Source of the DNA: Doryteuthis pealeii
Lineage: Eukaryota > Mollusca > Cephalopoda > Myopsida > Loliginidae
DNA length: 64,000 nt
Assembly: GCA_023376005.1 (NCBI GenBank)
Contig: CM042157.1
Coordinates: 87,202,652 to 87,266,651 of the forward strand
Direction: 5' to 3'
Shown here piece after piece: positions 22,775 through 34,739 of the stretch. A model generated the notes under the pieces. It worked only from the letters and a program-made list of their open reading frames with translations, did not search any database and was not told the DNA's origin. A program made the position numbers and the translations under genes. Every line of letters begins with the position of its first letter. Positions within the stretch are counted from its first letter, which is position 1.

Positions 22775-22898
22775 ATTAGCGGGACCTGTGGATATACCAC
22801 AGTATGATAATTTACTAATTACAACGTCTGATAAGTTTACTTAAAAGCTATTGCTAAATAGTTCAATATGTAAAAAGTATAATCATCTTGATTTAACT

Positions 22899-22936
<38 letters not shown>

Positions 22937-23320
22937 GCACACACTCTTTTTTTCTTTATTTCATTCTTTTCCTCTTTTCAATATGTTCGATTGAAACAGA
23001 TTTGAGTTATCGCTTCCGCGCGCTCACCCCCTTTCTCTATCTTTCTCCTACTCCTTTCTTTCTTATTATATTTTTCTGTGTAGAATGTCCTATTTTTCCC
23101 TTTCTGTCTTTATAAGAAAAACGGAATGGGCCATTATTTAGCGGAGGTAACGACATTCCTGAAAAATAAAAATTTGACAGATAAGCAATACCAGATAATC
23201 AGGATTTACATTATTGCATTTCCTCTTGGACGATTTGGACGGTCGCATTTTTAATCAGAGGGTGTTGCAAGATGATACCGGTCGCCCAATGAATGAAAAC
23301 GTGTATTAATATTATGGATT
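22775..23320 (+). repeat. Dispersed repeat family R, copy 2 (most complete)
   Basis: Contains the full run of R blocks, from 'gggacctgtggatataccacag' through the CT tract and 'gaaacggaatgggccattatt'-type core to 'ggtgttgcaagatgata'. The central part (about 23000-23150) is a single-copy equivalent of the 126-bp satellite unit at 46501 and 56845. Confidence 0.7.
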
Positions 23321-23403
23321 GTTTCTAAATCTTATTCTGGTTGAATCCTACTTAACGGACATAAATTCCATCATGGTATTACGCCCCCCCCCTCCCCCGA
23401 GAG

Positions 23404-23722
23404 AAAAAAATACTAAAAATGAAGGAGTTAACCGAATTTAATGAAATTTTCACTGTTGATACATTAATGAATAAAATATATAATGCACCAGTTATTTTAT
23501 TCAAAATATTTTATATTTTTTCAGGTCAATTAACTTTGAACCACGTATGTTTGTGAATCTGTGTTACGCCTCAAGGATACGTGGTTCAAAGTTAACTGAC
23601 CTGAAAAATGTATGAGTTTTCAATTAAATTAACTGGTGCATTATATTGTTTATTCATTAATATATCAACACTAAACATTTCATTAAATTCGGTTGATTCC
23701 TTGTTTTTTAGTATTTTTTACT
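23404..23722. repeat. Foldback, about 145-bp arms, 30-bp loop
   Basis: The arms 23404-23547 and 23578-23722 are close complements. 'ggtcaattaactttgaacca' pairs with 'tggttcaaagttaactgacc', and 'aaccgaatttaatgaaa' with 'tttcattaaattcggtt'. High arm similarity suggests recent origin. Confidence 0.85.
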
Positions 23723-24180
23723 TTCGGTGGGGTGACATACATAACTTCTGGAAACGTTAATTCGCTGGTCATTCGGGGCAAAATAATGTCAACAAATCTC
23801 TTTTTATTATTCCTTTAATCTATTGATGTTGCGTTTTAGAAATTTTATTAGAAAAGTATTTTTGCTGATCTTTTTTTATCATCAAAATATCATGGTAGAC
23901 CAAATCTTCTTCAGTTCTTAAATTAAACAACGAAATTCAGAATTAAGACGTAGTTTTCAACGGGACACAAAATTGTATCAAATTCCTCGTCTTTGATGGG
24001 CAATGTTTTAGTGACCCCGGGCTAACAAGGCTTCAATGACATTTTCGTATCTCTCCCGAATGTCGGATGTAATTTAGAAGCCACTTGTGTTTTTGTTTGT
24101 TCTTTAACCGAATTTCCGCAGTTTATTTTTCTTCCCGTTCCTTTATTCGCTCTTACTCAGGCGGATTCCACTTCGAAGGC
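23723..24180. other. Unannotated AT-rich DNA
   Basis: Nothing recognised. Confidence 0.35.
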
Positions 24181-24189
24181 TTTCATTTA

Positions 24190-25790
24190 TTTCCTTTCTT
24201 ACACCCTATCTTCCATCCATTCTTACTCTCCCTCCCAATCTTCCATCCTTATTCTCCCTCCCTACCATCCATCCATTCTTACTCTCCCTCCCAATCTTCC
24301 ATCCTTATTCTCCTCCCCCATCCATCCATTCTTACTCTCCCCCCAATCTTCCATCCTTATTCTCCCTCCCTACCATCCATCCATTCTTACTCTCCCTCCC
24401 TATCTTCCACCTTATTCTCCCTCCCTATATTCCATTCTTACTCACCTCCCATCTTCCATCCTTACGCTCCATCTCTACAATCTATCCACCCTTATTCTCC
24501 CTCCCCAGATTCCATCCTTACTCTCCGGCCCCATCTTCTATCCTTACTCTCCCTCCCTGCCATACATCTATCCTTATTCTCCCTCCCTCTCTTCCATCCA
24601 TTATTACTCTCCCTCCCCATCTTCAATTATTACGCTCCCTCCCTGCCATCCATCTATCCTTATTCTTTCCCCTCTCTTCCATCCATTCTTACTCTCCCTC
24701 CCCATGTTCCATCCTTACTCTCCCTCCCCATCTTCCATTCTTACTCACCCTCCCCATCTTCTATCTTTACTCTCTCTCCCTATCTTACATCCTTACTCTC
24801 CCTCCTTATCTTCCATTCTTACTCTCCCACGATCTTTCATCCTTACTCTCCCTCCCCATCTTCCCATCCTTACTCTCCCTCCCATCTTCTATCCCTTACT
24901 CTCTCCCTATCTCATCCTTACTCTCGCCTCCCTATCTTCCATTATTACTCTCCCACGATCTTTCATCCTTACTCTCCCCCCTATCTTCCATTATTACTCT
25001 CCCACGATCTTCATCCTTACTCTCCCTCCCTATCTCCATCTCCCATCTTCCATCCTTACTCTCCCCCTATCTTCCATCCTTACTCTCCCTCCCTATCTTC
25101 CATCCTTACTCTCCTCCCCATCTTCTATCCTTACTCTCCCCCTATCTTCTCCTACTCTCCCTCCCTATCTTCCATTATTACTCTCCCACGATCTTTCATC
25201 TTACTCTCCCTCCCCATCTTCCATCCTTACTCTCCCTACCCATCTTCTATCCTTACTCTCCCCCTATCTTCAATCCTTACTCTCCTCCCTATCTTCCATT
25301 ATTACTCTCCCACGATCTTTCATCCTTACTCTCCTCCCTATCTTCCATTATTACACGATCTTCATCCTTACTCTCCCTCCCTATCTTCCAATCCTTACCT
25401 CTCCTATCTTCCATCCTTACTCTCCCTCCCCATCTTCCATCCTTACTCTTCCTCCCCATCTATCCTTACTCTCCCCCTATCATCCATCCTTACTGTCCCT
25501 CACCATCTTCCATTCTTACTCTTCCTCCCTATCTATCCTTACTCTCCCTCCCCATCTTCATCCTTACCCTCCCTCTCAATCTTCCATCTTACCTCTCCTC
25601 TCTCAATATTCCATCCTTACTCTCCCTCCCTACAATCTATCCATCCTTATTCTCCGTTCCCACCTTCCATCCTTACTCTACCTCCCCATCTTCCATCCTT
25701 ACTCTCCCTCCCTCTCTTCCATCCATACTCTCCCCTTCTTTTCTTCTATCCATCCATACACTTCCTCCCTATTTCCCCATCCATTCTTAC
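24190..25790 (+). repeat. 1.6-kb pyrimidine minisatellite, 25-26-bp unit
   Basis: About 60 units resembling CTTCCATCCTTACTCTCCCT plus CCCAT or CCTAT. The unit has no stop in two frames, which yields overlapping plus frames of 608 codons (24085-25911) and 398 codons. Both are Ser/Pro/Leu/His repeats with no ATG context or domain and should not be annotated as genes. The strand is almost pure pyrimidine, so triplex formation and replication stalling are plausible. Confidence 0.92.
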
Positions 25791-26483
25791 ACTCACTGAA
25801 AACTTCCTCCCCTTTTTCCCCCCAACTACTCTTTTCCAAGTGGTCCTTATTCCCTTCCTCCTTTTCTTTCCTTCGCTTCATTTCATTTATATCAAATTAA
25901 CATTGTGCTGAGAAGAAACGATTCGAGATGCCCACCCTGAAGCTAATTCACCATTACATTTGCTCTGGTAACATTAGAAATTAGTCTCATGCTTTTCTTG
26001 GTGTTTTCGAAACTTTCTTTATTTTCATTCACGGCAGTTTGTCACCTAACAAGTCTACAGAAATGGCAGAGGAGTTCAAATTCACAACCAGACATTAAAG
26101 TTATCAAGTAAAACCTAATGCTTCTGCTCTTCACCTGACTCTTGCCCTGTATTATCTCATTTGCTTCCTTATCCTTTTCAATCTTTGTTGCCCGTTTGCG
26201 TATCTATCAAAATGTTATGGATTAGTTTCACAAGGGATAAAATGATAGGGAAAATAATTATTTTCTATTGAATTCTCAATTTTTCTTTCTTTCGCTTTAT
26301 CTCAAGATAAAGATTTTTAATATGTTAAAATTTAATTTCTTTCCATCTTTAACTATATTTCAAGTATATGCTTCTTGTCTTTTGATATCCAACCAGCAAG
26401 TCTCTTTTTTGTCTTTCGTTTTTTTTCTTTTTTAGTTATAAGACGACATGTACGTACCATGACACTCCTTTATACATATACAG

Positions 26484-26487
<4 letters not shown>
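25791..26487. other. Unannotated DNA
   Basis: Nothing recognised beyond T-rich runs. Confidence 0.35.
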
Positions 26488-26541
<54 letters not shown>

Positions 26542-26625
26542 TAATTGGTAATTTGCTTGAAGCATTGTTAATTATGTTATTATATCAATGATTTGAAGGC
26601 CAATACAATGCACATAAAAATAAAA
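26488..26625. repeat. (TA)n array with linked TIR-like motif
   Basis: After the TA array (to 26537), 'gaagcattgtt', 'ttatat', 'tttgaaggcca' and 'acaatgca' follow in the order seen at 19180-19235. This is a second locus of the TA-linked element. Confidence 0.6.
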
Positions 26626-26823
26626 TCAAAAAGATCTTTTTCTGTCTTATAGATTTCAAAGTAAACTTTATCTTCAGAGACGATTTTCGAAAATGGACGC
26701 GTGTTTTCTTTTTGTCATTATTTTTTTTTTTAATGTTATAAACACGCGTCTCGTGTGTTATTTTTTTAACGCACGTGGAAGTCGTTATAGTCGTAATAGC
26801 CGTTGTTCATTCAATTTCAATTT

Positions 26824-26880
26824 TATATATATATATATACATATATATATATTTGTGTGTGTGTGTGTGTGTTTGCGTGT
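26824..26880. repeat. (TA)n then (GT)n microsatellite
   Basis: TA-rich run directly followed by a GT run. Confidence 0.9.
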
Positions 26881-26884
26881 CTGT

Positions 26885-27475
26885 ATGTAAGTTAGGTAGA
26901 GTGAACCTGAAGTCAACAGTGTTTTAGTTAGTGACAGTTTCACGCCTGTGCGATTTTCACACCAAGTAATCGATTTAACATGTTGTGTGCTATTTTATTG
27001 CGTGGTTTAGACCATTTAAGGAGGGAGGGTTTCGTTTTATGGTATCGTATTTAACGCTGCTAATATTTTCTTGCTTTTTATGGTATAATAACTTCCTCTT
27101 TATTTATGAATATGTTTTTAATTCTACTTTTATCGTTTCTTTTAGTTTATCCCTAAATGTCTTAATTTCTATATTGTTTCTTTAAATTCCTTCTTCCTCC
27201 TTGTTTTTTAATTCCTTCCTCATTGTGAGTTTATTATATCTGTATCAACTGTTGTTTTTGTTTATACTGACAGATGGAGGACAACAGCCATCCTTAGATC
27301 TACAGTACAATTCTCAGTGGATATTTACCCAACCCATTCGCGACAGATAGGATTTGATACAAGGATACAAGCATGGAGCATCCAGCAAAGGGTTGAATTC
27401 GCTATTCAATAATAACGGATCTGCTACACTAGCTTATTAAACATTACGTCTAACATTACGTCGAATTTAGCTGTG
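26885..27475. other. Unannotated DNA
   Basis: No recognised repeat or gene. Short T-rich frames only. Confidence 0.35.
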
Positions 27476-27479
27476 CTGT

Positions 27480-27605
27480 GTACTAACGAAGCTAGAAGAG
27501 AGTTATCCAGGGATGCCGCGTGTTGTCTTGGACAAATATCAGAAGCAGGACCTCACAAGAAAGCAGCTTTACAGTCTCTTGTCTCCCACCACAAAAAATT
27601 CATCC
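27480..27605 (+). pseudogene. RTE-type LINE fragment
   Basis: Decayed match to the RMLRAVLNKSWKQHPTRKHLY region of the copy at 15115: 'aagagagttatccagggatgc', 'gtcttggacaaat' and 'cacaagaaagcagctttac' appear in order. Frameshifts prevent a continuous frame. Confidence 0.6.
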
Positions 27606-27639
27606 AAGTAAGTTTCTGATTTATGTACGTCCTTTTTCT

Positions 27640-27862
27640 AGGTTCTTGGAACTGTTCCAAGTACTCCAACTGCAATTGGTATCACCGTCATCTTCATATT
27701 CAACAACCCTTTAAGCTCTCTGGTAAAATCCAGATATTTATAAAGTTTTTGGCTTTATTTTATTTTCACGCTGTGATCTACTTCTACATCAAAATCCACC
27801 AGTTGACAATTTCTGTTCTTCTTCAAAATGGTCATCACTGCTTAACTTATGTGATCTAGTGG
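27640..27862 (-). pseudogene. LINE C-terminal remnant (VIPI..VG type)
   Basis: The minus strand carries the block matching KIxVDFxVP...KxxKYLDL...VIPI..GxxGTVPK near a LINE protein C-terminus, in fragments. The landmark 'aactgcaattggtatcac' on plus equals the segment in the copies at 40712 and 41275. It abuts an RTE fragment, so the two insertions are nested or adjacent. Confidence 0.6.
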
Positions 27863-27894
27863 GAACCGGTGCTTTCACTGGGACTTGACTGTAT

Positions 27895-27909
27895 TAGACA
27901 AAGAGACAC

Positions 27910-27961
<52 letters not shown>

Positions 27962-28318
27962 TGAGAGGGACAGAGACAGAGAGAGAGAGAGAGAGGAGGG
28001 GGAGAGAGAGACAGAGAGACAGAGACAGAGAGAGAAAGACAGAGAGATAGAGAAAAAGAGAGAGAGAGGGGGGGAAGAGAGAAAGAGAGACAGAGACACA
28101 GAGAGAGAGGGGGGGAGAGAAAAAAGAGAGAGAGAGAGGGAGACAGAGAGAGAGAAAGAGAGAGAGACAGGGGGAAGAGAGAGAGAGAAAAGAAAGAGAG
28201 GGGGAGAGTGAAAGGAGAGAGTGAGGGAGAGACAGAGATAGACGGAGAGACAGAGAGAGGGAGAGACAGAAAGACAGAGAGACAGAGACAGAGACAGACA
28301 GAGACAGACAGAGAGACA

Positions 28319-28358
<40 letters not shown>

Positions 28359-28372
28359 AGAGAGAGAAAGTG
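27895..28372 (+). repeat. 480-bp (GA)n-rich tract
   Basis: GAGA repeats with ACAGAG and GGGG interruptions. Overlapping frames (172 codons minus, 108 plus) are compositional. Polypurine, so triplex-prone. Confidence 0.95.
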
Positions 28373-28375
28373 TAT

Positions 28376-29610
28376 TGAATTATTTTTCTCCAATTTGTGT
28401 TTTCTAGATTTTAGGATTGTTTTTATGCTGTTTCTTAATTTATTTCTATTGGTATGTGTATAATTAATTTATTTGGCTCTGTTTTAGAATTATTTTTCAA
28501 GTCGCTAAATGTCTTCATCGATGCAATCTTCGAGTGAAGTTCATGTTTTATGGTCTATAAGTCAAATTCATAACTTCCTTTTGGAACTCATATAATTCTT
28601 ACCTCACTCGGAATTCAATTTACGGTAAAGACTTGATCTTTAGTCTCATCGTGATCTTGCGGGCAGACTGGTAAATAAATAGATTATTTTTATTTGGATT
28701 TTTCGGACTGTATTCCTCATCTTTATTGTTATATACACAACGTCTCTGCGAATGTGTTCTCCGGCCTTCATCAAGTTTTTCTCGTCGTACGCGGGAACTT
28801 TCTCAAACTTGAAAACCCACTCTTCAAACTCAAGAACCTTCTTGTTGTAATCAGGAACCTTCATAGAACTTCGAATCGAACTCTTTATTCAATCCACTAG
28901 GGTAGAGTATTCTCATTCTATTGCATACCCTTCTCATTATTTCTTCTATTCTTCTTCTGTTCATCTTCTATCTTACGTTCTTCATCTAGATCAGTCTCTT
29001 CTAACATTGGCGACTTCGTCTTGGTAGTCGGTCGCACTTAATTCCTTTCTTCTTCTAGATCAGTCTTGTTACCAAGACATTCACCAACCACAAAACTGTG
29101 TTATTTTTTAAAGCTTTTATTTCCTTAACTAAACATTTCATGTAACTAACATCTGACTAACATAGCGCGCGTACGCGGTGTGAGTTCCAGTTAAGGTAGG
29201 ACATCTTCTCTGCCCGATGTCAAACTGAAAACTGAGGAGCCAACCAGGTCCCACGTGATTTCACGTATTTCGCGGGCTTTCTGTACTATTCCATGGAAAG
29301 TCCCGCCCGTGATATGAAAAGGGCCATCCCTTTAGAATTACAGGGGATTGACAATAATCTTATGCAACCGCATAGATTATGTAACATATTCTCATTCCGT
29401 TAAACATGACCGGGTATAAATGCCAAGCTATGTTAAATATTCTATGCTATTATCACCCTTGGTCAGGATTGAACCTGTAACCTAGAACTGCATCTATAAC
29501 TGTATTAACTCAACCTTATTAAAATATTTACTTATTTTTATTATAATTATTAATTATATCATAATTATATTATGGCAACCCCAGCCCTTTTTATAATTGT
29601 ACTAGAAGGC
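28376..29610. other. Unannotated DNA
   Basis: About 1.2 kb without recognised repeats, RNA genes or exons. There is a GC-richer patch around 29160-29340. Confidence 0.35.
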
Positions 29611-29614
29611 AGTG

Positions 29615-29992
29615 ATCCGATCAATCGGCTGGTCACGTCAAGCCCTAGCACCTATATGATTTTCCCAATCCTATTGCCCTTATGGCAAGCCCCAACCCCT
29701 TTTTATCATATGGGTGGCTGAGGGTATATATGTCCTGGGAATGACATTAAACCCTATCTGATGGTGAGGTTCCAGGTTTGGGAATGTGGAGCACCCCTTC
29801 ATCACCATTGCTCCCTGGTCCACTCTGACCCGGAGTGGTAGTACCTGTTAGGGTCCCATCTATGGGTTAAATAGAAAAATGTATTTATAAAAAAATTGTA
29901 TTATCCATTAAGAATGGATTTATTTCAAAACTTTATCGGCATTAAATGACCCACTGAGGTTGATATGCCGTAAAACAAAACAAACCAAACAT
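29615..29992 (+). mobile_element. Dispersed repeat family S, copy 1
   Basis: Very similar to 37100-37505. It runs from 'ccgatcaatcggctggtcac' through 'tatatgattttcccaatcc', 'ggtgaggttc', 'ctggtccactctgacccgga' and 'attaaatgacccactgagg' to a 'gttgatatgccgtaaaac' end with an A-rich tail. The defined 3' end and tail suggest a retroposed (SINE- or LINE-mobilised) unit. No coding frame. Confidence 0.7.
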
Positions 29993-30475
29993 AGAAGGCA
30001 GTGGCTGGGCATCTTAGTGTCTTGAGTATGATGTTAAACTGCATCTGATGGTGAGGTTCTAATTCTGGAGCTCTGGGGAGAGTGGAATTTATGAGTTTGT
30101 CTATATTTCTCCAGTAATGCCCAGCATGTCTTGCTCATCTCATTTCAATGGTTTGTTAGATTGGAGGTAAGTGGCCATACAGCTTCTCAACCTCGGTGGG
30201 TCATTTAATACCGACAAAATTTTGGTAATGAATTCATTCTTAAAGGATACTCAATTTTTATTTTATTTAAACACATTTTTACAATTTAATCAATAGATGG
30301 GACCTTAACAGGTACTACCAGTCAGAGTGGACCAGGGAGCAATGGTGATCAAAGGGTGCTCCACATTCCCCAAACCTCCGGAATTGGAACCTTACCATCA
30401 GATAGAGTTTAATGTCATTCCCAGGACAATAAGACCCTCAGCCACCACCTTCTAGTACATATATGATAAAAATAT
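29993..30475. mobile_element. Family S fragments in opposite orientations
   Basis: A short plus fragment (about 29995-30080: 'agaaggcagtggctg', 'tctgatggtgaggttct') is followed by a minus copy (about 30190-30470: 'cggtgggtcatttaat', 'cagagtggaccagggagcaa', 'ccatcagatagagttt'). With copy 1 this makes an inverted pair around about 30.1 kb that could fold back. Confidence 0.65.
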
Positions 30476-30512
30476 GTTAATATTTATTATTAAAAAATAT
30501 TATTTATTTTTA

Positions 30513-31136
30513 CTAGCAAATATATGCACCCTCCGGGTGCAAGTATTTAAGTTTTAATGTAATAAGATATTATATTAGAAAGCTCAATGAAACTAAATAA
30601 GAATGCAGATAAAAAGATTTGAAACAGAGGGGGGTATAATCGAAATATAGAACAACTGAAACTTACTCTTCCATCACTCTAGTCTTTCATTGTTATTTTT
30701 TCTAATTTATGTATTTAGTTAAAAGAGGAAGTAAAGAATAAAATGGCAATTATTTTTTCTTGTTAATGAATTTCAGTTAAGATTAATTGAAGAGATTTTT
30801 GATTATATTCATTAAAATAAAACCAAACAGTTAGAAATCAATAATACTAAGCACATATTTATTAAATTAAATTTTTTTATATCAATATGCAAATTAGCCT
30901 TCCCCTTGACACTGTAAACCGCCATTTTGTTGTATATATAAATATAATTGTATGTTGTTAGTATGTAGATATGGTTAACACTATTAATAATGTAAAACAA
31001 TTTTATTAATAATAGAGGTTAAAATAAAAATAAAATCATTGAGTATGTGATGTCAATAACTAAGGGAATTGTAACTTGAGTAGTGATATAGTTTCGGTTA
31101 CAGACAAAAAAGCACACAATCTCCATTATAATAAGA
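30513..31136 (-). mobile_element. Non-autonomous Helitron-like element, copy 2
   Basis: The best-preserved copy. On minus it starts A|TCTTATTATAATGGAGATT and ends with hairpin GCACCC-GGA-GGGTGC, nine bases, then CTAG|T. All Helitron hallmarks are present: TC start, 3' hairpin, CTRR end, insertion between A and T, no target duplication or TIRs. Length is 624 bp with no Rep/helicase frame, so it needs a partner element. Confidence 0.8.
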
Positions 31137-31364
31137 TTTTAAAAAAATATGAACTTATCCGTTTCGCCATGTGTCCAACTGGACAATTCAGAGTGATTTT
31201 TTTAAACAAATTGTTCTTTTTAACTAGAATATATTACCTTTCTACTTATGCCGGATTTATTTACCTTGACTCATATTGGTTTTTTTTTCATACAAATAGC
31301 TTAATTTCTTATTGATTTAATAAATTCTTCCTTCACTTAACAATGGTATTTTACAACAACCTAG

Positions 31365-31755
31365 ATTGCTATATCCGTTACACAGAATGAACTGGTAATA
31401 AAAATGTATCTTCACACACAAATTGAACTATCATCAAATATGATTGTAGATCGCCTTTCATATACGCTGGCTTTACCGATCAGACAACATCTAAATGCTA
31501 TTGAATATCTAGTTTTATGGCCGCATATAACAAACGAAAATGCTTTATATCTAGAAAGTAATTTTTATTATCCTTCCCCATATTTTACGATCATGCTAAG
31601 TATTTTCTTTGGCAACGAAACCGATAATAATTCAAGCATTTCACAGATAGTGATGAAGGCAGTGGAAATAATGGATATTGTGGAGCCACTGACAACACAT
31701 TTCACCATAGGATGCCGTATCTCAAGTCTGAACCCGAGAAATTTAACGATATGCA
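31365..31755 (+). CDS. Candidate exon, about 130 codons, unassigned
   Basis: The frame is open from just after a TAG-ending acceptor-like site (31363-31364 AG) to a strong donor GTGAGT at 31756. It reads through VIKMYLHTQIELSSNMIVD, the PSPYFTIMLSIFFGNETDN region (NET is a possible N-glycosylation site) and TIGCRISSLNPRNLTICS (second site, NLT). Composition is varied and not repeat-like. Two sequons and spaced Cys suggest an extracellular domain. I do not recognise the family. A chance frame in AT-rich DNA or an unknown transposon remains possible. Confidence 0.35.
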
Positions 31756-31977
31756 GTGAGTAATGTGTGATACAAAATAGGAAACGAATAATCGTACAGA
31801 AATGAAATTATGGATGAGTCGAAATGATAAATCCACGACAACGTGAGGCTTATAAATTAATGTTACAATAGAAAACAGAAAAAATAGTTCGCACCCTACA
31901 CTCACCACTATGAAGAATATAATGAAACTGACACCGTGTATATTAGTTTCATAACTGCTTTATTTTATTTTTTAACA

Positions 31978-32050
31978 CACAACACACCACACACACCACA
32001 CACACACACACACACACCACCACGTACACACCCACGCACACACAAAAGCA
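31978..32050. repeat. (CA)n microsatellite
   Basis: CA-rich run with interruptions. Confidence 0.9.
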
Positions 32051-32190
32051 TAAGCACATAAACACATATACAATCTTTTTATTCACCCAGGAAATAATTC
32101 ATTCACCTGTAAGTACCAAAACGACTGAATACTTTTATCCATTGTATTGTTTATTTCGGCTTGCTACAAAAGGTGAATGTTGAATTTAAT

Positions 32191-32204
32191 ATATATATAT
32201 ATAT

Positions 32205-32238
<34 letters not shown>

Positions 32239-32513
32239 ATAAAATATATAATATAATTTTATGTCTGCCGACCTATCAACCCGTCTCTGTTTCAAAATCC
32301 TTTAATCTATCTTTCTATCTATCTATCTATCCTATCTATCTCACAGTCAGTTTCTATCTTATATCTATCTATCTATCTATCTATTTCACAATCAGTTCAT
32401 TATCTATCTATCTCACAGTCAATATCTATCTATCTATCTATCTATCTAATCTATCTCACAGTCAGTTAATATCTATCTATCTATCTATTTATGCTCTCTT
32501 TCTCACTCTCTCT

Positions 32514-32551
<38 letters not shown>

Positions 32552-32735
32552 ATATATATATATATATATTATATATAATTATATATTATAGTCAGTTCAT
32601 ATCTATCTATCTATCTATCTATCTCTCAGTCAGTTCATATCTATCTATCTATCTATCTATCTATCTCACAGTCAGTTCATATCTATCTATCTATCTATCT
32701 CACAGTCAGTTCATATCTCTCTCTCTCTCTCTCTC

Positions 32736-32785
<50 letters not shown>

Positions 32786-33040
32786 CTATCTATCTAATTC
32801 AAAGTCTTTTCTCTATCTATTTTGTAGTCGGTTTCTTTTTATTTATCTAACTCATAGTTTGTTCATATCTATCTAATCTATCTATCTATCTATCTATCTA
32901 TATATATAATATATATATTATATATATTTAATATATATATGCAGTCTGTTTATATTTATATATCTATCATAGTCTGTTTCTATTTATCTGTTTATCTATC
33001 TATCCATCTATCTATCTCATAGTTTATTCATATCTATCTT
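32191..33040 (+). repeat. (TATC)n minisatellite field with TA and CT arrays
   Basis: Blocks of (TATC)n alternate with a spacer 'tcacagtcagttcatatc' that recurs at least six times (near 32342, 32390, 32416, 32457, 32590, 32667), so the higher-order unit is TATC-run plus spacer. TA arrays interrupt at 32191-32255, 32541-32590, 32744-32785 and 32895-32940. No coding content. Confidence 0.9.
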
Positions 33041-33059
33041 GATTTTTATCTTTTTAACT

Positions 33060-33430
33060 CTCCTAGCTTGTCCGTACTTTTTCACTTTCAAGTCTGTTTT
33101 ATTACCTGAAATGTGAGCAGGTTCGAACCCAGAACCCTTCGTTTTTAATTCATAGAATTTATATATTATCATAATTTGTATGATTTCTGCATGCTTTTGG
33201 GCGCTTTGTGTGATGCAATTGTTTTGTTTCTTGGTTTAATGTCATAACAAACTTCGTGGATTATCTAAAAAACATTCTTTATTACTAGAGTACTAAAGGT
33301 GTTCATACCTTTCCCAATAGTATTAGAGCGGAATTGAACATTCAAACTCGAATTCGAACTCGCTTACAACGATTTCGCGGTACAGAATGTTAACCACTAC
33401 ATCATAAGGATCCCTTCCGCATGGTGTAAG
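33060..33430. other. Unannotated DNA
   Basis: Nothing recognised. Confidence 0.35.
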
Positions 33431-33432
33431 GT

Positions 33433-33434
33433 TT

Positions 33435-33466
<32 letters not shown>

Positions 33467-33618
33467 AGGAAATAAAGAAGGAAATAAAGACAGTAGGGGA
33501 TAGAGAGAGTGTGTGTGTGAGAGAGAAAGAGAGAGTGAGCCAGATAGATAGATAGATAGATAGATAGGGAGAAGAGATAGAAAGAAAGCAAGAAGGAAAT
33601 AAAACCTGTAAGAGAGAG

Positions 33619-33653
<35 letters not shown>

Positions 33654-34205
33654 TGTTGGTGTGTGTGGTGTGTATGTGTGTGTGTGGTGAAGAGAGAGAG
33701 AGAGAGAGTACGTGTGAGAGAGAAGAGAGAGAGAGAGAGAGAGAGGAGAGTGTTGTGTTGTGTGTGTGTAAGTGTGTGCGAGAATGTGTGTGTGTGAGAG
33801 AGAGAGGTGTTGTCCGAGAGAGAGAGACTATGTGTGTGTGCGAGAGAGAGAGCTATGTGTGTGTGGCGAAAGGAGAGAGAGAGAGAGCGAGAGAGAGAGA
33901 AGAGATGTGTGTGTTGTGTGTGTGGTGTGTGGGGAGAGAACGTGTGTGTAGTGTGAGAAGAGAGCAGAATGTGTGTGTGCGAGAGACAAAGAGAGAGAGA
34001 GACAGACAGACATATATAGAGAAGTGTGTTGTTGAGGAGAAGAGAAGACAGACAGACATATATAGAGAGAGTGTGTGTGTGAGAGAGAGAGAGTGGTGCG
34101 AGAGAGAGCAAGAGTGCGAGAGAGAGAGAGAAGAAGAAAGAAGGAAGATAGAGAGAGGGAGAGAAAAAAAAAGAAAGAAAGAAGAGAAAGAGAAAGAAAG
34201 AGAAG

Positions 34206-34253
<48 letters not shown>

Positions 34254-34315
34254 GAAAAAAGAAAGAAAGAAAGAGAGAGAGAGAGGAGAGAGAGAGAAAG
34301 AGAGAGAGAGAGGCA
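33433..34315 (+). repeat. 880-bp GA/GT/GAAA low-complexity tract
   Basis: GAAA repeats, then GAGA mixed with GTGT, then GAAAGA. Many frames on both strands (up to 262 codons) are compositional. Confidence 0.95.
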
Positions 34316-34320
34316 GTAAG

Positions 34321-34670
34321 CAATGAATCATCCTTCTCTTTTGAAACAGAATTATTATTTGACAATGAAACTGTTCAGACCAATTTATTGCATGACGTCA
34401 TTCTATTGAGACTCTCTTTTGCAAATCAACATTTATAAGCATTAGTATAACCATTTTTTTTTTTTTTTTGGCGTTATTATTAAGAAATATCTTTTGAGGA
34501 GTCGAATTATAATTGCTGTAGATAATAAAAGCCAAAAGCAGCAAAGCACTTACTGACCTGACATATGAAAGCATTAAAACATAAATCATTGTCTTTGTTA
34601 AGTGGACTTGCAAAAAGGGGTGGGGGGGTGGGGGGAGACGGTCAAGTGGTCAGTCATTTTTCTCATCCTC
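34321..34670. other. Unannotated DNA
   Basis: Contains a T18-type run near 34455; otherwise nothing recognised. Confidence 0.35.
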
Positions 34671-34737
34671 TTCTTCTTCTCTTCTTCTTCTTCTTCTTCT
34701 TCTTTCTTTCTTCTTCTTCTTCTTCTTCTTCTCGGTG
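34671..34737 (+). repeat. (CTT)n microsatellite
   Basis: Almost uninterrupted CTT/TTC repeat. Confidence 0.95.
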
Positions 34738-34739
34738 GT

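Noticed and set aside
27875..28393. 172-codon minus frame
   Set aside because: Pure product of the GA tract; Leu/Ser repeats with no domain.
32191..33040. CRISPR-like alternation of repeat and spacer in the TATC field
   Set aside because: The repeat is a microsatellite and the 'spacer' is the same sequence each time; the window is eukaryotic.
33323..34365. Frames of 170-262 codons on the minus strand and 200 on plus
   Set aside because: They are Ser/Leu/His- or Arg/Glu-rich translations of GA and GT repeats, open in several frames at once.
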